A program made the position numbers and the translations under genes. The notes beneath the pieces are model-generated. The model saw only the letters and a program-made list of their open reading frames with translations. It was not told where the DNA came from and made no database searches. From Streptomyces sp. WZ-12 (lineage in GTDB: Bacteria; Actinomycetota; Actinomycetes; Streptomycetales; Streptomycetaceae), in NCBI RefSeq assembly GCF_028898845.1, contig NZ_CP118574.1:4623001-4687000 (forward strand): a stretch of DNA of 64,000 bases, read 5' to 3'. This document shows positions 32,046-40,091 of the stretch, one piece after another (positions within the stretch are counted from its first letter, which is position 1; every line of letters begins with the position of its first letter).

Positions 32046-33308
32046 ATGACGAAGAGCGAGAGGGCGGGGGACGCCGTGGATGCCGTCGCGGATGTGAGTG
32101 AACGTCAACTGGGTGTGCGCAATGGTGAGTTGAGACGGCCGGGTGGTGGGTGGCCGGCCGTCGGGGCGTTGGCGGCGGGGACCTTCACGGTGGTGACGTC
32201 GGAGATGCTGCCGGTGGGGCTGCTCACGCCGATCGGCCGGGACCTGGGGGTGTCGGACGGGACGGCCGGGCTGACGGTGACCGTCACCGGCGTGGTCGCG
32301 GCCCTCGCCGCACCGGTGCTCACGCTGCTCATCGGGCGCCGGGACCGTCGCACCGTACTGGCCGCCCTGATGGCCACGTTGACCGCGGCCAACCTCCTGG
32401 CCACGTACGCCCCGAACGTCGCGGTGCTGCTGGTGGCCCGGGTGTTGGTGGGGTTCGGGATGGGCGGGGTGTGGGCGATCGCTTCGGGGCTGGCGGTACG
32501 GCTGGTGCCGGAGCGACGGGCGGCCGCGGCCACCTCCCTGATATTCAGCGGGGTCGCCGCGGCGTCCGTCCTGGGGGTGCCGGCCGGCGCGCTCGTGGGT
32601 GAACTGGGCGGCTGGCGCGCGGCGTTCGCGGCGATGGCCGGGGTGTGCGCGGTCGTGATGGTGGCCCTGCTCGTGCTGCTGCCGCCGCTGCCCACGCCCG
32701 GTGCCGTACGGCTGGGCGGGGTGCTGGGGCTGTTGCGGCGGCCGCCGGTGTGCACCGGGCTGGTCCTGGTCGTGCTCCTGGTGGCGGGGCACTTCGCGGC
32801 GTACACCTATGTGCGGCCGGTCCTGGAGGCGGTGGCCGGCGCGCAGCCCGGCCAGGTCAGCACCGTGCTGTTGGCCTTCGGGATCGCCGGGCTGGTGGGG
32901 AACTTCGCGGCCGGCGCCGTCGCGGCGCGGTCCCCGCGGGCCACGCTGCTGGTGATCTGCGCTGTCCTGGCGGGCGCGCTGATGTTGGTGCCCCCGATGG
33001 GGCGCAGCGCCGGTGTGCTGGGCGCCGCGGCCCTGGTGGCGGTGTGGGGGCTGGCCTACGGGGGCGTGTCGGTGAGCACGCAGACCTGGTTGATGACGGC
33101 CGCGCCGGACGCGCGGGAGGCGGCCTCCGCGCTGTTCGTGGGGGTGTTCAACGGGGCCGTCGCGGCGGGCTCGTTGGCCGGCGGGCAGGCCGCGGACGGC
33201 TGGGGGACCGGCGGCGTGATCTGGCTGGGCGGCGCGCTCGCGGTGGGGGCGCTGCTGACCGTGGCGCTGGGCAGGGCCCCGGCCCGGAAGGCCGCGGCGG
33301 CGCACTGA
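32046..33308 (+). CDS. MFS transporter, DHA1 drug/sugar efflux type
   Basis: Start at ATG 32046 (an upstream TTG at 32034 is in frame), giving 420 residues and 12 predicted helices. The motif TSEMLPVGLLTPIGRDLGVSDG in helix 1 is typical of AraJ/SotB-like DHA1 efflux proteins, and LLIGRRDRRTVL is the MFS loop 2-3 motif. Substrate unknown; candidates are drugs, sugars or the LysR regulator's ligand. The divergent arrangement with LysR suggests inducible efflux. Confidence 0.9.
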   Translation: MTKSERAGDAVDAVADVSERQLGVRNGELRRPGGGWPAVGALAAGTFTVVTSEMLPVGLLTPIGRDLGVSDGTAGLTVTVTGVVAALAAPVLTLLIGRRDRRTVLAALMATLTAANLLATYAPNVAVLLVARVLVGFGMGGVWAIASGLAVRLVPERRAAAATSLIFSGVAAASVLGVPAGALVGELGGWRAAFAAMAGVCAVVMVALLVLLPPLPTPGAVRLGGVLGLLRRPPVCTGLVLVVLLVAGHFAAYTYVRPVLEAVAGAQPGQVSTVLLAFGIAGLVGNFAAGAVAARSPRATLLVICAVLAGALMLVPPMGRSAGVLGAAALVAVWGLAYGGVSVSTQTWLMTAAPDAREAASALFVGVFNGAVAAGSLAGGQAADGWGTGGVIWLGGALAVGALLTVALGRAPARKAAAAH

Positions 33309-33323
33309 GGTGAACGGGCGCGC

Positions 33324-33372
33324 GCCCGGGGCGCGGGACTACGAGCCGGCGGGCCCGCCCGCGTCCCCGGGC
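33324..33372. terminator. Bidirectional terminator between MFS and azoreductase genes
   Basis: GCCCGGGGCGCGGG pairs with CCCGCGTCCCCGGGC except for a one-base bulge, between convergent genes. Confidence 0.65.
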
Positions 33373-33395
33373 CGGTGCGCTGCCACGCGCCCCCT

Positions 33396-34046
33396 TCAGG
33401 CGGTGAAGCGCGCGACCAGCTCCTTGGCCTTGGCCGCGGCCTGCTCGTGGGCCTGCGCGCGGGAGGTCTCGAAGAGCGGGATCAGCTCGGCCATCGCCGG
33501 GTTGCTGGGGGCCATGGTCAGCTCCGGCACGATGAACTCCACGTCGAGGCCGAAGCCGCCGTTCAGGACGGCCTCCAGGTAGTTCTGGACGTACTCGAAC
33601 GGCTCGCGCGGGGTGCCCGGCGCGTAGGAGCCGCCGCGGCTGGCGACCACGATGGCCGGCTTGCCCTTCGCCGACGCGTTCTCGCCGGCAGTGCGGCCCA
33701 TGATGATCACCTGGTCGAGCCACGCCTTGAGGGTCGAGGGGATCGTGAAGTTGTACATGGGCGCGCCTATGACGATGGCGTCGGCCTGCTCCAGCTCCTC
33801 GGCGAGCTGGGTGCGCAGCGCGAAGGCGGCCTGCTGCTCCGGGGTGTGCGTGGCCGGGTCGGAGAAACCCGCTGAGGCGGCGACGGCGTCGAGGTGCGGC
33901 AGCGGCTCGGCGGCCAGGTCGCGGTGGATCACGGTGCCGTCGGGGTGCTGCTCCTCCCAGGACTTGCGGAAGGCCGCGGTCACCGAACGGGAGGCGGAGC
34001 CGCCCTCGGGGAAGACGGAGGAGTCGATGAGCAGGAGCGTGGCCAT
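33396..34046 (-). CDS. azoR: FMN-dependent NADH-azoreductase / quinone reductase
   Basis: 216 residues from ATG 34046 after AAGGA. Flavodoxin-like fold: LLIDSSVFPEGGSASRSV phosphate-binding loop, GAPMYNFTIPSTLKAWLDQV FMN-binding motif and SRGGSYAPGTPREPFEYV. AzoR enzymes reduce azo compounds and quinones by two electrons using FMN and NADH, protecting against electrophiles. It is divergent from an HxlR regulator, matching the well-known YodB/HypR-type control of azoreductases. Confidence 0.94.
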   Translation of the reverse strand: MATLLLIDSSVFPEGGSASRSVTAAFRKSWEEQHPDGTVIHRDLAAEPLPHLDAVAASAGFSDPATHTPEQQAAFALRTQLAEELEQADAIVIGAPMYNFTIPSTLKAWLDQVIIMGRTAGENASAKGKPAIVVASRGGSYAPGTPREPFEYVQNYLEAVLNGGFGLDVEFIVPELTMAPSNPAMAELIPLFETSRAQAHEQAAAKAKELVARFTA

Positions 34047-34171
34047 GGGGATCGGTCCTTCGCTACGGGCCGGGCAGGACCGGCCAGTCAGTTGAATTCC
34101 GTACGTCACTATTCATAGCACAGGAACTTACTTTTCCGCAGTAGCCAACGGGAGGGCGGTACCCTGGGTGC

Positions 34172-34534
34172 ATGGCGGACCACGGCGAGGCGATGTGCAG
34201 GCAGGTCGACGGCGGCATGACGCGCGTCTTCGAGCTGTTCGGGAAGCGCTGGACGGGCCTGATCGTGGCCACCCTCATGCCCGGCCCCGTCCACTTCGCC
34301 GATCTTCGGCGGGCCATCCCCGGCATCAGCGAGCGGATGCTCTCCGACCGCCTGATGGAGCTGGCGGCGACCGGGCTGGTCGTCCGCGAGGTCGACGCCG
34401 GACCGCCGCTGCGCGTCTCCTACCGCCTCACCGAGGCCGGCCGCGCCATGGAGCCCGCGCTCAAGGAACTGGGTCGCTGGGCCGAGACCTACCTCGCCGA
34501 CGGCGGGCAGTGCCCGGAGCGCTTCCGGAAGTAG
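34172..34534 (+). CDS. HxlR family transcriptional regulator
   Basis: 120 residues from ATG 34172. The winged HTH shows FGKRWTGLIVATLMPGPVHFADLRRAIPGISERMLSDRL and YRLTEAGRAMEPAL. A Cys lies at position 9 and another in the tail (GGQCPERF); the first corresponds to the N-terminal Cys used by YodB-type HxlR proteins to sense quinones and diamide. It probably represses the divergent azoreductase across a 125-base AT-richer promoter region. Confidence 0.92.
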   Translation: MADHGEAMCRQVDGGMTRVFELFGKRWTGLIVATLMPGPVHFADLRRAIPGISERMLSDRLMELAATGLVVREVDAGPPLRVSYRLTEAGRAMEPALKELGRWAETYLADGGQCPERFRK

Positions 34535-34571
34535 TCCCGGGGCATCCGGGGCGCGCCGCCGTCCCGGTAGG

Positions 34572-35006
34572 TCAACCGAGCCGCTCCTGGGCGGCGTTGT
34601 AGCGCACCAGGTACGAGGCGAAGCGGTCGAGGTCCGTCTCGTCCCAGTCGGCGAGCCGCTCGTGGAACGCCTGGCGGCGGCTGGCGGTCACGTTCGCGAG
34701 CACCTGGGCGCCCGCCTCGGTGGGGTGCAATACCTGGACGCGATGGTCGTCCGGGTCGATCCGTCGTTCCACGAAGCCGAGTTTCTCCAGGGCGGCGATC
34801 TGCCGGCTGACCGTGGACTTGTCCAGGTAGTAGTGCGCCGCGAGGTCGGTGGCGCGGCAGCCCTGCTGGTCGTCGAGGTGGGCGAGCAGGGTGTAGGAGA
34901 CCAGGGAGAGCTCGGGGTGCATCCTGGCGGCGGTCGCGCGGGCGCGCCGGGCGAACGCGGTCATCTCCTGCTGGATGGTCTCGACGGAGTTGTCGCGGTG
35001 GGTCAC
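34572..35006 (-). CDS. MarR family transcriptional regulator
   Basis: Start GTG 35006 after GAAAGG, giving 144 residues. The MarR winged helix is clear: LAHLDDQQGCRATDLAAHYYLDKSTVSRQI and RRIDPDDHRVQVLHPTEAGA. MarR proteins bind palindromes and release them on phenolic or oxidant ligands. A perfect palindrome lies 22 bases upstream and the divergent membrane-protein gene starts 166 bases away, so autoregulation and control of that gene are likely. Confidence 0.93.
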   Translation of the reverse strand: MTHRDNSVETIQQEMTAFARRARATAARMHPELSLVSYTLLAHLDDQQGCRATDLAAHYYLDKSTVSRQIAALEKLGFVERRIDPDDHRVQVLHPTEAGAQVLANVTASRRQAFHERLADWDETDLDRFASYLVRYNAAQERLG

Positions 35007-35027
35007 GGATTGCCTTTCGGTGAAGTA

Positions 35028-35071
35028 GTTGTATAGTACAACGTGGCGTGAGAGTTGTAATAGCCAACAAC
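35028..35071. promoter_or_regulatory. Probable MarR operators
   Basis: GTTGTATAGTACAAC (35028-35042) is a perfect palindrome with a 3-base centre. A related half-site pair GTTGT (35054-35058) and ACAAC (35067-35071) follows. Both sit in the marR/membrane-protein intergenic region, the typical layout for MarR control. Confidence 0.72.
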
Positions 35072-35171
35072 TGCCTCCGTCCGAGACCCGGCCCCCACCG
35101 GCCACACCTGCACCACGACCGGGCAGCCGCCCCACCGGCCCGCCCCGGACGATCACGGAGAAGCCTTGCCC

Positions 35172-36386
35172 ATGACCGCGGACCACCGTCCCGACCACCG
35201 GAGCGAGCGTCGCACCGTCCGCCCCGGCGAACTGCGCCACGTGGTGACGCACCTGATCACCCCGCTCCTGATGTGCATCGGAATGGGGCTCGCCTACCTC
35301 GGCGCGTTCGCCAACCCGTCACCGCACCACCTCCCCGTCGCCATCGTGGGCAACGGCACCCAGGCCCAGGTGCTCGCCCAGACGATCAACGACAAGGCGC
35401 ACGGTGAACTGGAGGTCCGCACCGTCCCTGACCGGGCCGCCGGCATCGACCAGCTCAAGAAGCAGGAGATCTTCGGCGCCTACCTGGCCGGCGACCACGC
35501 ACCCGGTGGCCACGGCAGCACTTCTACGGGCGGTGCTGCTACCGGCCGGGCCACCGCCGCCCCCGGTAAGGGCGGGCAGGGTGCCCCCGAACTGCTCGTG
35601 GCCACCGCCGGATCCGACACCAGCGCCAGCGTCGTCCAGAAGGTCTTCACCCCGCTCGCCGCGCAACAGGGCGCGCCCCTGAAGGTCACCGACGTGGCCC
35701 CCACCGCCAAGGACGATCCGACCGGACAGGGCATCTTCTTCCTGCTCGTCGCCCTCAGCATCGGCTCCTACGCCTCGGTCGCCGTCATCGGCGGCGCCGG
35801 CGCCGTCCTCCCCATGCGTATCCGGGCGGCACTGGCGATCGGGACCTCCATCGTGGTCAGCGTCATCGGTGCGCTCTTGGCCGGGCCGGTCTTCCACCTC
35901 GTCGACCACGGCCTGGCGGCCCTGTGGGGGATGGCCTGGCTGTACTCCGCCGGCATCCTCCTCATCGGCACCGGCCTGCACACCTTCCTCAAGCGCTGGA
36001 CCACCCTCGGCGTCATGGCGCTCTTCGTGATGCTCAACTTCACCTCCTCCGGCGGGATCTTCCGCCCCGAGATGCAGAACGGCTTCTTCGCCTCCCTGCA
36101 CGCCTTCTGGAACGGCGCCGGCTTCGTGGAGGGCACCCGTAGCCACGTCTACTTCGACGGCCACGGCCTCGCCGGGCACGTCTGGACCCTGGTGGCGTGG
36201 CTGCTCGTCGGCCTCCTGGTGGTCGGCGTGGCGGCCCTCACCGAGAAGCGGCGGCGCGCGGCCGAGGCGGAAGCGGTGGCCAATGCCGGTGCGGTGGCGG
36301 CCGCCGCGGTGGCGGCGACCATGCCGGAACGGGGGCGCGGGCAGGCGGAGTCGGAAGAGGAGTTGGAGGAGGCCGTGGGGGTGTAG
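35172..36386 (+). CDS. Multipass membrane protein, ABC-2/YhgE-Pip-like, MarR-associated
   Basis: ATG 35172 lies eight bases after GGAGAAG, giving 404 residues. One N-terminal helix (about residues 22-42), then a large extracytoplasmic domain interrupted by a Gly/Ala/Thr-rich stretch (residues 110-140), then about five or six helices (residues 180-365) and an Ala/Glu-rich cytoplasmic tail. This architecture resembles ABC-2 permeases of the YhgE/Pip type, but no ATPase is encoded nearby. Divergence from marR suggests an inducible export or envelope-stress role. Specific substrate unknown. Confidence 0.7.
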   Translation: MTADHRPDHRSERRTVRPGELRHVVTHLITPLLMCIGMGLAYLGAFANPSPHHLPVAIVGNGTQAQVLAQTINDKAHGELEVRTVPDRAAGIDQLKKQEIFGAYLAGDHAPGGHGSTSTGGAATGRATAAPGKGGQGAPELLVATAGSDTSASVVQKVFTPLAAQQGAPLKVTDVAPTAKDDPTGQGIFFLLVALSIGSYASVAVIGGAGAVLPMRIRAALAIGTSIVVSVIGALLAGPVFHLVDHGLAALWGMAWLYSAGILLIGTGLHTFLKRWTTLGVMALFVMLNFTSSGGIFRPEMQNGFFASLHAFWNGAGFVEGTRSHVYFDGHGLAGHVWTLVAWLLVGLLVVGVAALTEKRRRAAEAEAVANAGAVAAAAVAATMPERGRGQAESEEELEEAVGV

Positions 36387-36816
36387 TGGGGGTATCGGTG
36401 AGGCAGCGGGGCGCAGGGCGGGGCTTTGTTGCCCTGCCCTGCCTTTTCTCTGGCCTTCGAGCCGTGAGGGGCGCGCTTTTCACTGTGGGTGTGGGGTGAG
36501 ACGAAGCGAAGTGGGGCGGGGCGGGGGGAGCTTGAGCGACTGCTGGGTGTGTTCAGGCGAGGGTGAGGTGGCCGTGCTGTGCTCAAGTATCGCTTCTCGG
36601 CGGTGTGTTGGGTGGCGTGGGTCCCGCCTCGGAAAGTTATCCACAGGCCCGGTCGGCCGCGGGCAGATGTCGGTAACGTCAATGACCAGCGAGCCGGAAG
36701 GACCGGCGAGCTGACGGACGCGGGGGCTGTCGGGGGTGTGGGCCATCCCTGAACCGTCGCGTGAGACAAGGGCGTGAGGGATCAAGCCAGGGGCGTGAAG
36801 GGGGAGGTGGCCCGCC
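36387..36816. other. 430-base intergenic region with one DnaA box
   Basis: No gene is supported. It is G-rich on the plus strand. TTATCCACA (36637-36645) is a perfect DnaA box. No convincing promoter for the DUF2252 gene was found. Confidence 0.55.
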
Positions 36817-38382
36817 ATGACGCGAGTGCCATACGTACCGGGGTTCGCAAGGGCGGACGAGGAGGGGCCGTCGGCCAAGGCCGTGGGCCGGGGTCTGCGG
36901 GAGCAACTGCCGCGCGAGGAACAGGCGGTGCTGCGGATCGTCGCCGGGCGACCCGACGCGGTGGCGGCGGTCGAGGCGTCCAATGCCGGGCGACTGCCCG
37001 GGCTGACACCCATTCGCGTCGGGCGGATGGCCGCCAGCCCCTTCGCCTTCCTCCGGGGAGCGGCCGGACTCATGGCCCACGACCTGGCGGAAGGCCCCGT
37101 CACGGGAATCGGGGCCCAGATCTGCGGGGACGCGCACGCCGCCAACTTCGGCCTCTACGGCGATGCCCGCGGCGAACTGGTCATCGACCTCAACGACTTC
37201 GACGAAACCGTTCACGGCCCGTGGGAATGGGACGTCAAACGGCTCGCGACCTCGCTGGTCCTGGCCGGCCGGGAGGCGGGCGCGAGTGAGGAGGACTGCC
37301 GGACCGCGGCCCGGGACGCCGCCGGCACCTACCGACGCACCATGCGGCTGCTGGCGAAGCTCCCGGTGACCGAAGCCTGGAACGCCCTCGCCGACGAGGA
37401 GTTGGGCTCGCACAGCGACGCCCGGGACCTGCTGGACACCTTGGAACGGGCCGAGGCCCAGGCGCGTAAGAACACCAGCGCGCGGTTCGCGGCCAGGTCC
37501 ACCGAGCGCGGGCCGGACGGCGACCTGAGGTTCGTGGACGCCCCGCCGGTGCTGCGACGGGTGCCGGACGACGAGGCTGCGGCGGTCGCCGCCTCGCTCG
37601 CCGACTATCTCCAGACGTTGCCCGAGGACCGTCTGCCGCTGCTGGCCAGATATGTGGTGCACGACGTGGCCTTCCGAATAGTCGGGACCGGCAGCGTCGG
37701 ACTGCGGTCGTACGTGGTGCTGCTGCTGGACCACCGGGGCGAGCCCCTGGTCCTTCAGGTGAAGGAGGCCCGGCGCTCGGTGCTCGCGCCCTACCTGGCG
37801 AAGGCCGGCCTCCCGACGCCTCGGACGGAACACGAGGGGCGCCGCGTGGTGCTCGGCCAGCGGCGGATGCAGGTGGTCAGCGACCCGCTGCTGGGATGGA
37901 CGACGGTGCACGAGGGCGTGGCGAACGGCGAGCACGGGAGAGGAGCAGGCAGACGGAAAGATGACGGACGGGGAGCTGGCGGGCGTGTGACGGCATCGGC
38001 AGGTGAGGAGGAGCCGGGTGGCAGACCGGGGATAGTCGGAGGGCGTCGCCGGCCGGGTGGCTCGGGGACGCCGGGTGGTGCGGGCGCCGGACTGCCGTTC
38101 CAGGTGCGGCAGTTCCGCAATCACAAGGGCAGCGTGGACCCGGTCCAACTGTCCGGCGGGCAGCTCGACGACTACGCCCGGATGACCGGCGCGCTGCTGG
38201 CCCGTGCTCATGCCCACAGCGCCGACCCACGCGTGGTGACCGGCTACGGCGGGAAGGGGGATGCGCTCGATGAGGCGATAGCGGCCTTCGCGGTGGCCTA
38301 CGCGGAGCGCACGGAAGCGGATCACGCGGACCTGGTCGCGGCGATCCGCAGCGGACGCATTGCCGCGGAGACGGGGGTGTGA
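36817..38382 (+). CDS. DUF2252 family protein with internal low-complexity insertion
   Basis: 521 residues from ATG 36817 after GGGGGAGG. DUF2252 signatures are present: MAASPFAFLRGAAGLMAHDL, CGDAHAANFGLYGDARGELVIDLNDFDET, WEWDVKRLATSLVLAGR, and VRQFRNHKGSVDP. The fold is distantly kinase-like (aminoglycoside phosphotransferase type), with HAANFG and LNDFDE resembling catalytic and metal-binding motifs. Function unknown. Odd: between LGWTTVHEG and LPFQVRQFRN a Gly/Arg-rich stretch of about 50 residues interrupts a normally short connection. Confidence 0.86.
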   Translation: MTRVPYVPGFARADEEGPSAKAVGRGLREQLPREEQAVLRIVAGRPDAVAAVEASNAGRLPGLTPIRVGRMAASPFAFLRGAAGLMAHDLAEGPVTGIGAQICGDAHAANFGLYGDARGELVIDLNDFDETVHGPWEWDVKRLATSLVLAGREAGASEEDCRTAARDAAGTYRRTMRLLAKLPVTEAWNALADEELGSHSDARDLLDTLERAEAQARKNTSARFAARSTERGPDGDLRFVDAPPVLRRVPDDEAAAVAASLADYLQTLPEDRLPLLARYVVHDVAFRIVGTGSVGLRSYVVLLLDHRGEPLVLQVKEARRSVLAPYLAKAGLPTPRTEHEGRRVVLGQRRMQVVSDPLLGWTTVHEGVANGEHGRGAGRRKDDGRGAGGRVTASAGEEEPGGRPGIVGGRRRPGGSGTPGGAGAGLPFQVRQFRNHKGSVDPVQLSGGQLDDYARMTGALLARAHAHSADPRVVTGYGGKGDALDEAIAAFAVAYAERTEADHADLVAAIRSGRIAAETGV

Positions 38383-38476
38383 CGGTTACGGGGGTGCGAC
38401 GGCTGGCGGGGGCGATCTGACAGGGGGCGGGGGGAGGGGCGGGGGGAGGGCCCCCGGGGCGTGAGGTTTGCGTACC

Positions 38477-38532
38477 GTTGCCCGTTGCCCGTTGCCCGTT
38501 GCCCGTTGCCCGTTGCCCGTTGCCCGTCGCCC
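38477..38532 (+). repeat. Tandem heptanucleotide repeat, (GTTGCCC) x 7 plus one variant
   Basis: Seven exact GTTGCCC units (38477-38525) and one GTCGCCC unit. It lies in the 323-base gap between the DUF2252 and J-domain-like genes, about 175 bases before the latter. The remainder of the gap is C-rich without other clear signals. Confidence 0.95.
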
Positions 38533-38705
38533 GCACCCTGTCGCCCCCGGGCCACCGCCTGTCTCCCCGGCGCGCCCACCCTCACCTTCACCCGCCTCTC
38601 ACGCCCCGCCCACCGGCCCGACGGACTCGGCGCTGCTCTCCCTCACCCCCACCCCCCCCAGACGCGCTCCAGTGCCCCGACCCGGTGGGGCCGTACGCTG
38701 ACCGA

Positions 38706-39674
38706 GTGACGAACTCGCAGGCGGAGAACGCGCAGGACGGCCAGGACCGACCGGAGGTGCCGGGGGCACCCGGTGACCCGGGCGCACCGCGGGCGGCGGA
38801 TGCCCGTGGGGAGGCGTCGGGCGCGGAGCAGAGCGGCCAGGGCGCCGCTGCCCCGAGAGGGAGCCGACAGGGTGCGGGCGACGGTGAGGGAGCCCGCGAC
38901 GAGGAGGCGATCCGCCGGTTGGCGAAGGCGGTGCTGGCGGCGGAGCAGGCGTTGATCGAGTTCGAGATCGCGGTCGAGACCTTCCGGGTGGAGGTGGAGA
39001 ACTTCTCCCGGCTGCACCACCAGCGGCTCGGCCCCATGTACGCGCGGCTGGACGAGCTGGACGCGCAGATCGCCGAGGCCGTGGCGGCGCGCACCGGCGA
39101 CCCCGAGGACATTCGCAAGGCCCGGGAGGCGCGGGCCTCTGTGCTGCCGATGCCGGAGGTGGAGGAGCTCTTCCACGGCTGGCTCGGGTCGGAGGGGCTG
39201 TTCCCCGAGTCGCAGGCGATGCTCACGGATCAGCCGGTGCAGCCGCCGCAGAAGGTGCGGCCCAGTGAGGAGGCCCGCAAGATCTACCGCGATCTGGTGC
39301 GCCGGGCGCACCCGGATCTGGCGCGGGACGATGCGGAGCGGGCCCGGCGGGACGGGTTCATCGCGCGGGTCAACGCCGCGTACGGGCGGGGCGACGAGGC
39401 GGTGCTGCTGGCGCTGGTCCGGGAGTGGGAGGCCGGTCCGGCGCCCGTCGAGCGGCGGCCGAGCGAGAGCGAGGAGCTCTACGCCCGGCTGGAGTGGCTG
39501 GCCGAGCGCAAGGAGATGCTGGCGTCGATGGTCGCGGAGCTGGAGGGCAGCGCGATCGGCGCGATGATCCGGATGGCGCCGGACGATCCGGACGGCCTGC
39601 TCGACGAGATCGCCGAGAAGCTGTTGGCCGATGTCCGAGAGCGCGAGGCATACCTCACTCAACTGGTCGGGTAG
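38706..39674 (+). CDS. J-domain-like protein
   Basis: 322 residues from GTG 38706. A disordered first 60 residues, a coiled-coil-prone helix (residues 65-125), and a J-domain-like segment at about residues 185-240 with IYRDLVRRAHPDLARDD (the HPD tripeptide needed to stimulate Hsp70) and FIARVNAAYGRGDEAVLL. A long C-terminal helix follows. Proteins of this kind are annotated as J-domain molecular chaperones in Streptomyces; whether it works with DnaK is unverified. The rhodanese gene follows after 10 bases. Confidence 0.8.
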   Translation: MTNSQAENAQDGQDRPEVPGAPGDPGAPRAADARGEASGAEQSGQGAAAPRGSRQGAGDGEGARDEEAIRRLAKAVLAAEQALIEFEIAVETFRVEVENFSRLHHQRLGPMYARLDELDAQIAEAVAARTGDPEDIRKAREARASVLPMPEVEELFHGWLGSEGLFPESQAMLTDQPVQPPQKVRPSEEARKIYRDLVRRAHPDLARDDAERARRDGFIARVNAAYGRGDEAVLLALVREWEAGPAPVERRPSESEELYARLEWLAERKEMLASMVAELEGSAIGAMIRMAPDDPDGLLDEIAEKLLADVREREAYLTQLVG

Positions 39675-39684
39675 CGTCGGAAGC

Positions 39685-40029
39685 ATGCAATTTGGTTCTG
39701 TTCCCACGGTCGGTGTCGATGCCCTCACGCCCGGGGCCTTCCTCCTGGACGTCCGGGAGGACGACGAGTGGGCGGCCGGGCACGCCGAGGGTGCCCTGCA
39801 CATCCCGATGAGTGAATTCGTCGCCCGTTACGGGGAGTTGACCGAGGCGGCGCCCGAGGACGGCAAGATCTTTGTGCTGTGCCGGGTCGGCGGGCGGTCG
39901 GCTCAGGTGGCGCAGTACCTGGTCCAGCAGGGCCTCGACGCGGTGAACGTCGCGGGCGGCATGCAGGCGTGGGAGGCGGACGGGCGGCCGGTGACGGACG
40001 GCAAGGGTGGCGCGGGGGCGGTCATCTAG
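39685..40029 (+). CDS. Rhodanese-like domain protein
   Basis: 114 residues from ATG 39685, 10 bases after the J-domain gene. A single rhodanese domain: FLLDVREDDEWAAGHAEGALHIP and the active-site Cys in FVLCRVGGRSAQVAQYL. It probably carries sulfane sulfur as a cysteine persulfide, or acts in sulfur trafficking. There is no signal peptide. The partner is unknown. Confidence 0.93.
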   Translation: MQFGSVPTVGVDALTPGAFLLDVREDDEWAAGHAEGALHIPMSEFVARYGELTEAAPEDGKIFVLCRVGGRSAQVAQYLVQQGLDAVNVAGGMQAWEADGRPVTDGKGGAGAVI

Positions 40030-40039
40030 GTCGTCGCGC

Positions 40040-40066
40040 GGGGGCGGATCCGACGGTCACGCCCCC
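40040..40066. terminator. Bidirectional hairpin between rhodanese and acyl-CoA dehydrogenase genes
   Basis: GGGGGCG (40040-40046) pairs with CGCCCCC (40060-40066), between convergent genes, 11 bases after the rhodanese stop. Confidence 0.6.
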
Positions 40067-40091
40067 GTGTCGTTTCCGGCTCGTCGCCGGG

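Noticed and set aside
38477..38532. Possible CRISPR array
   Set aside because: The repeat unit is 7 bp and contiguous without spacers; it is a simple tandem repeat.
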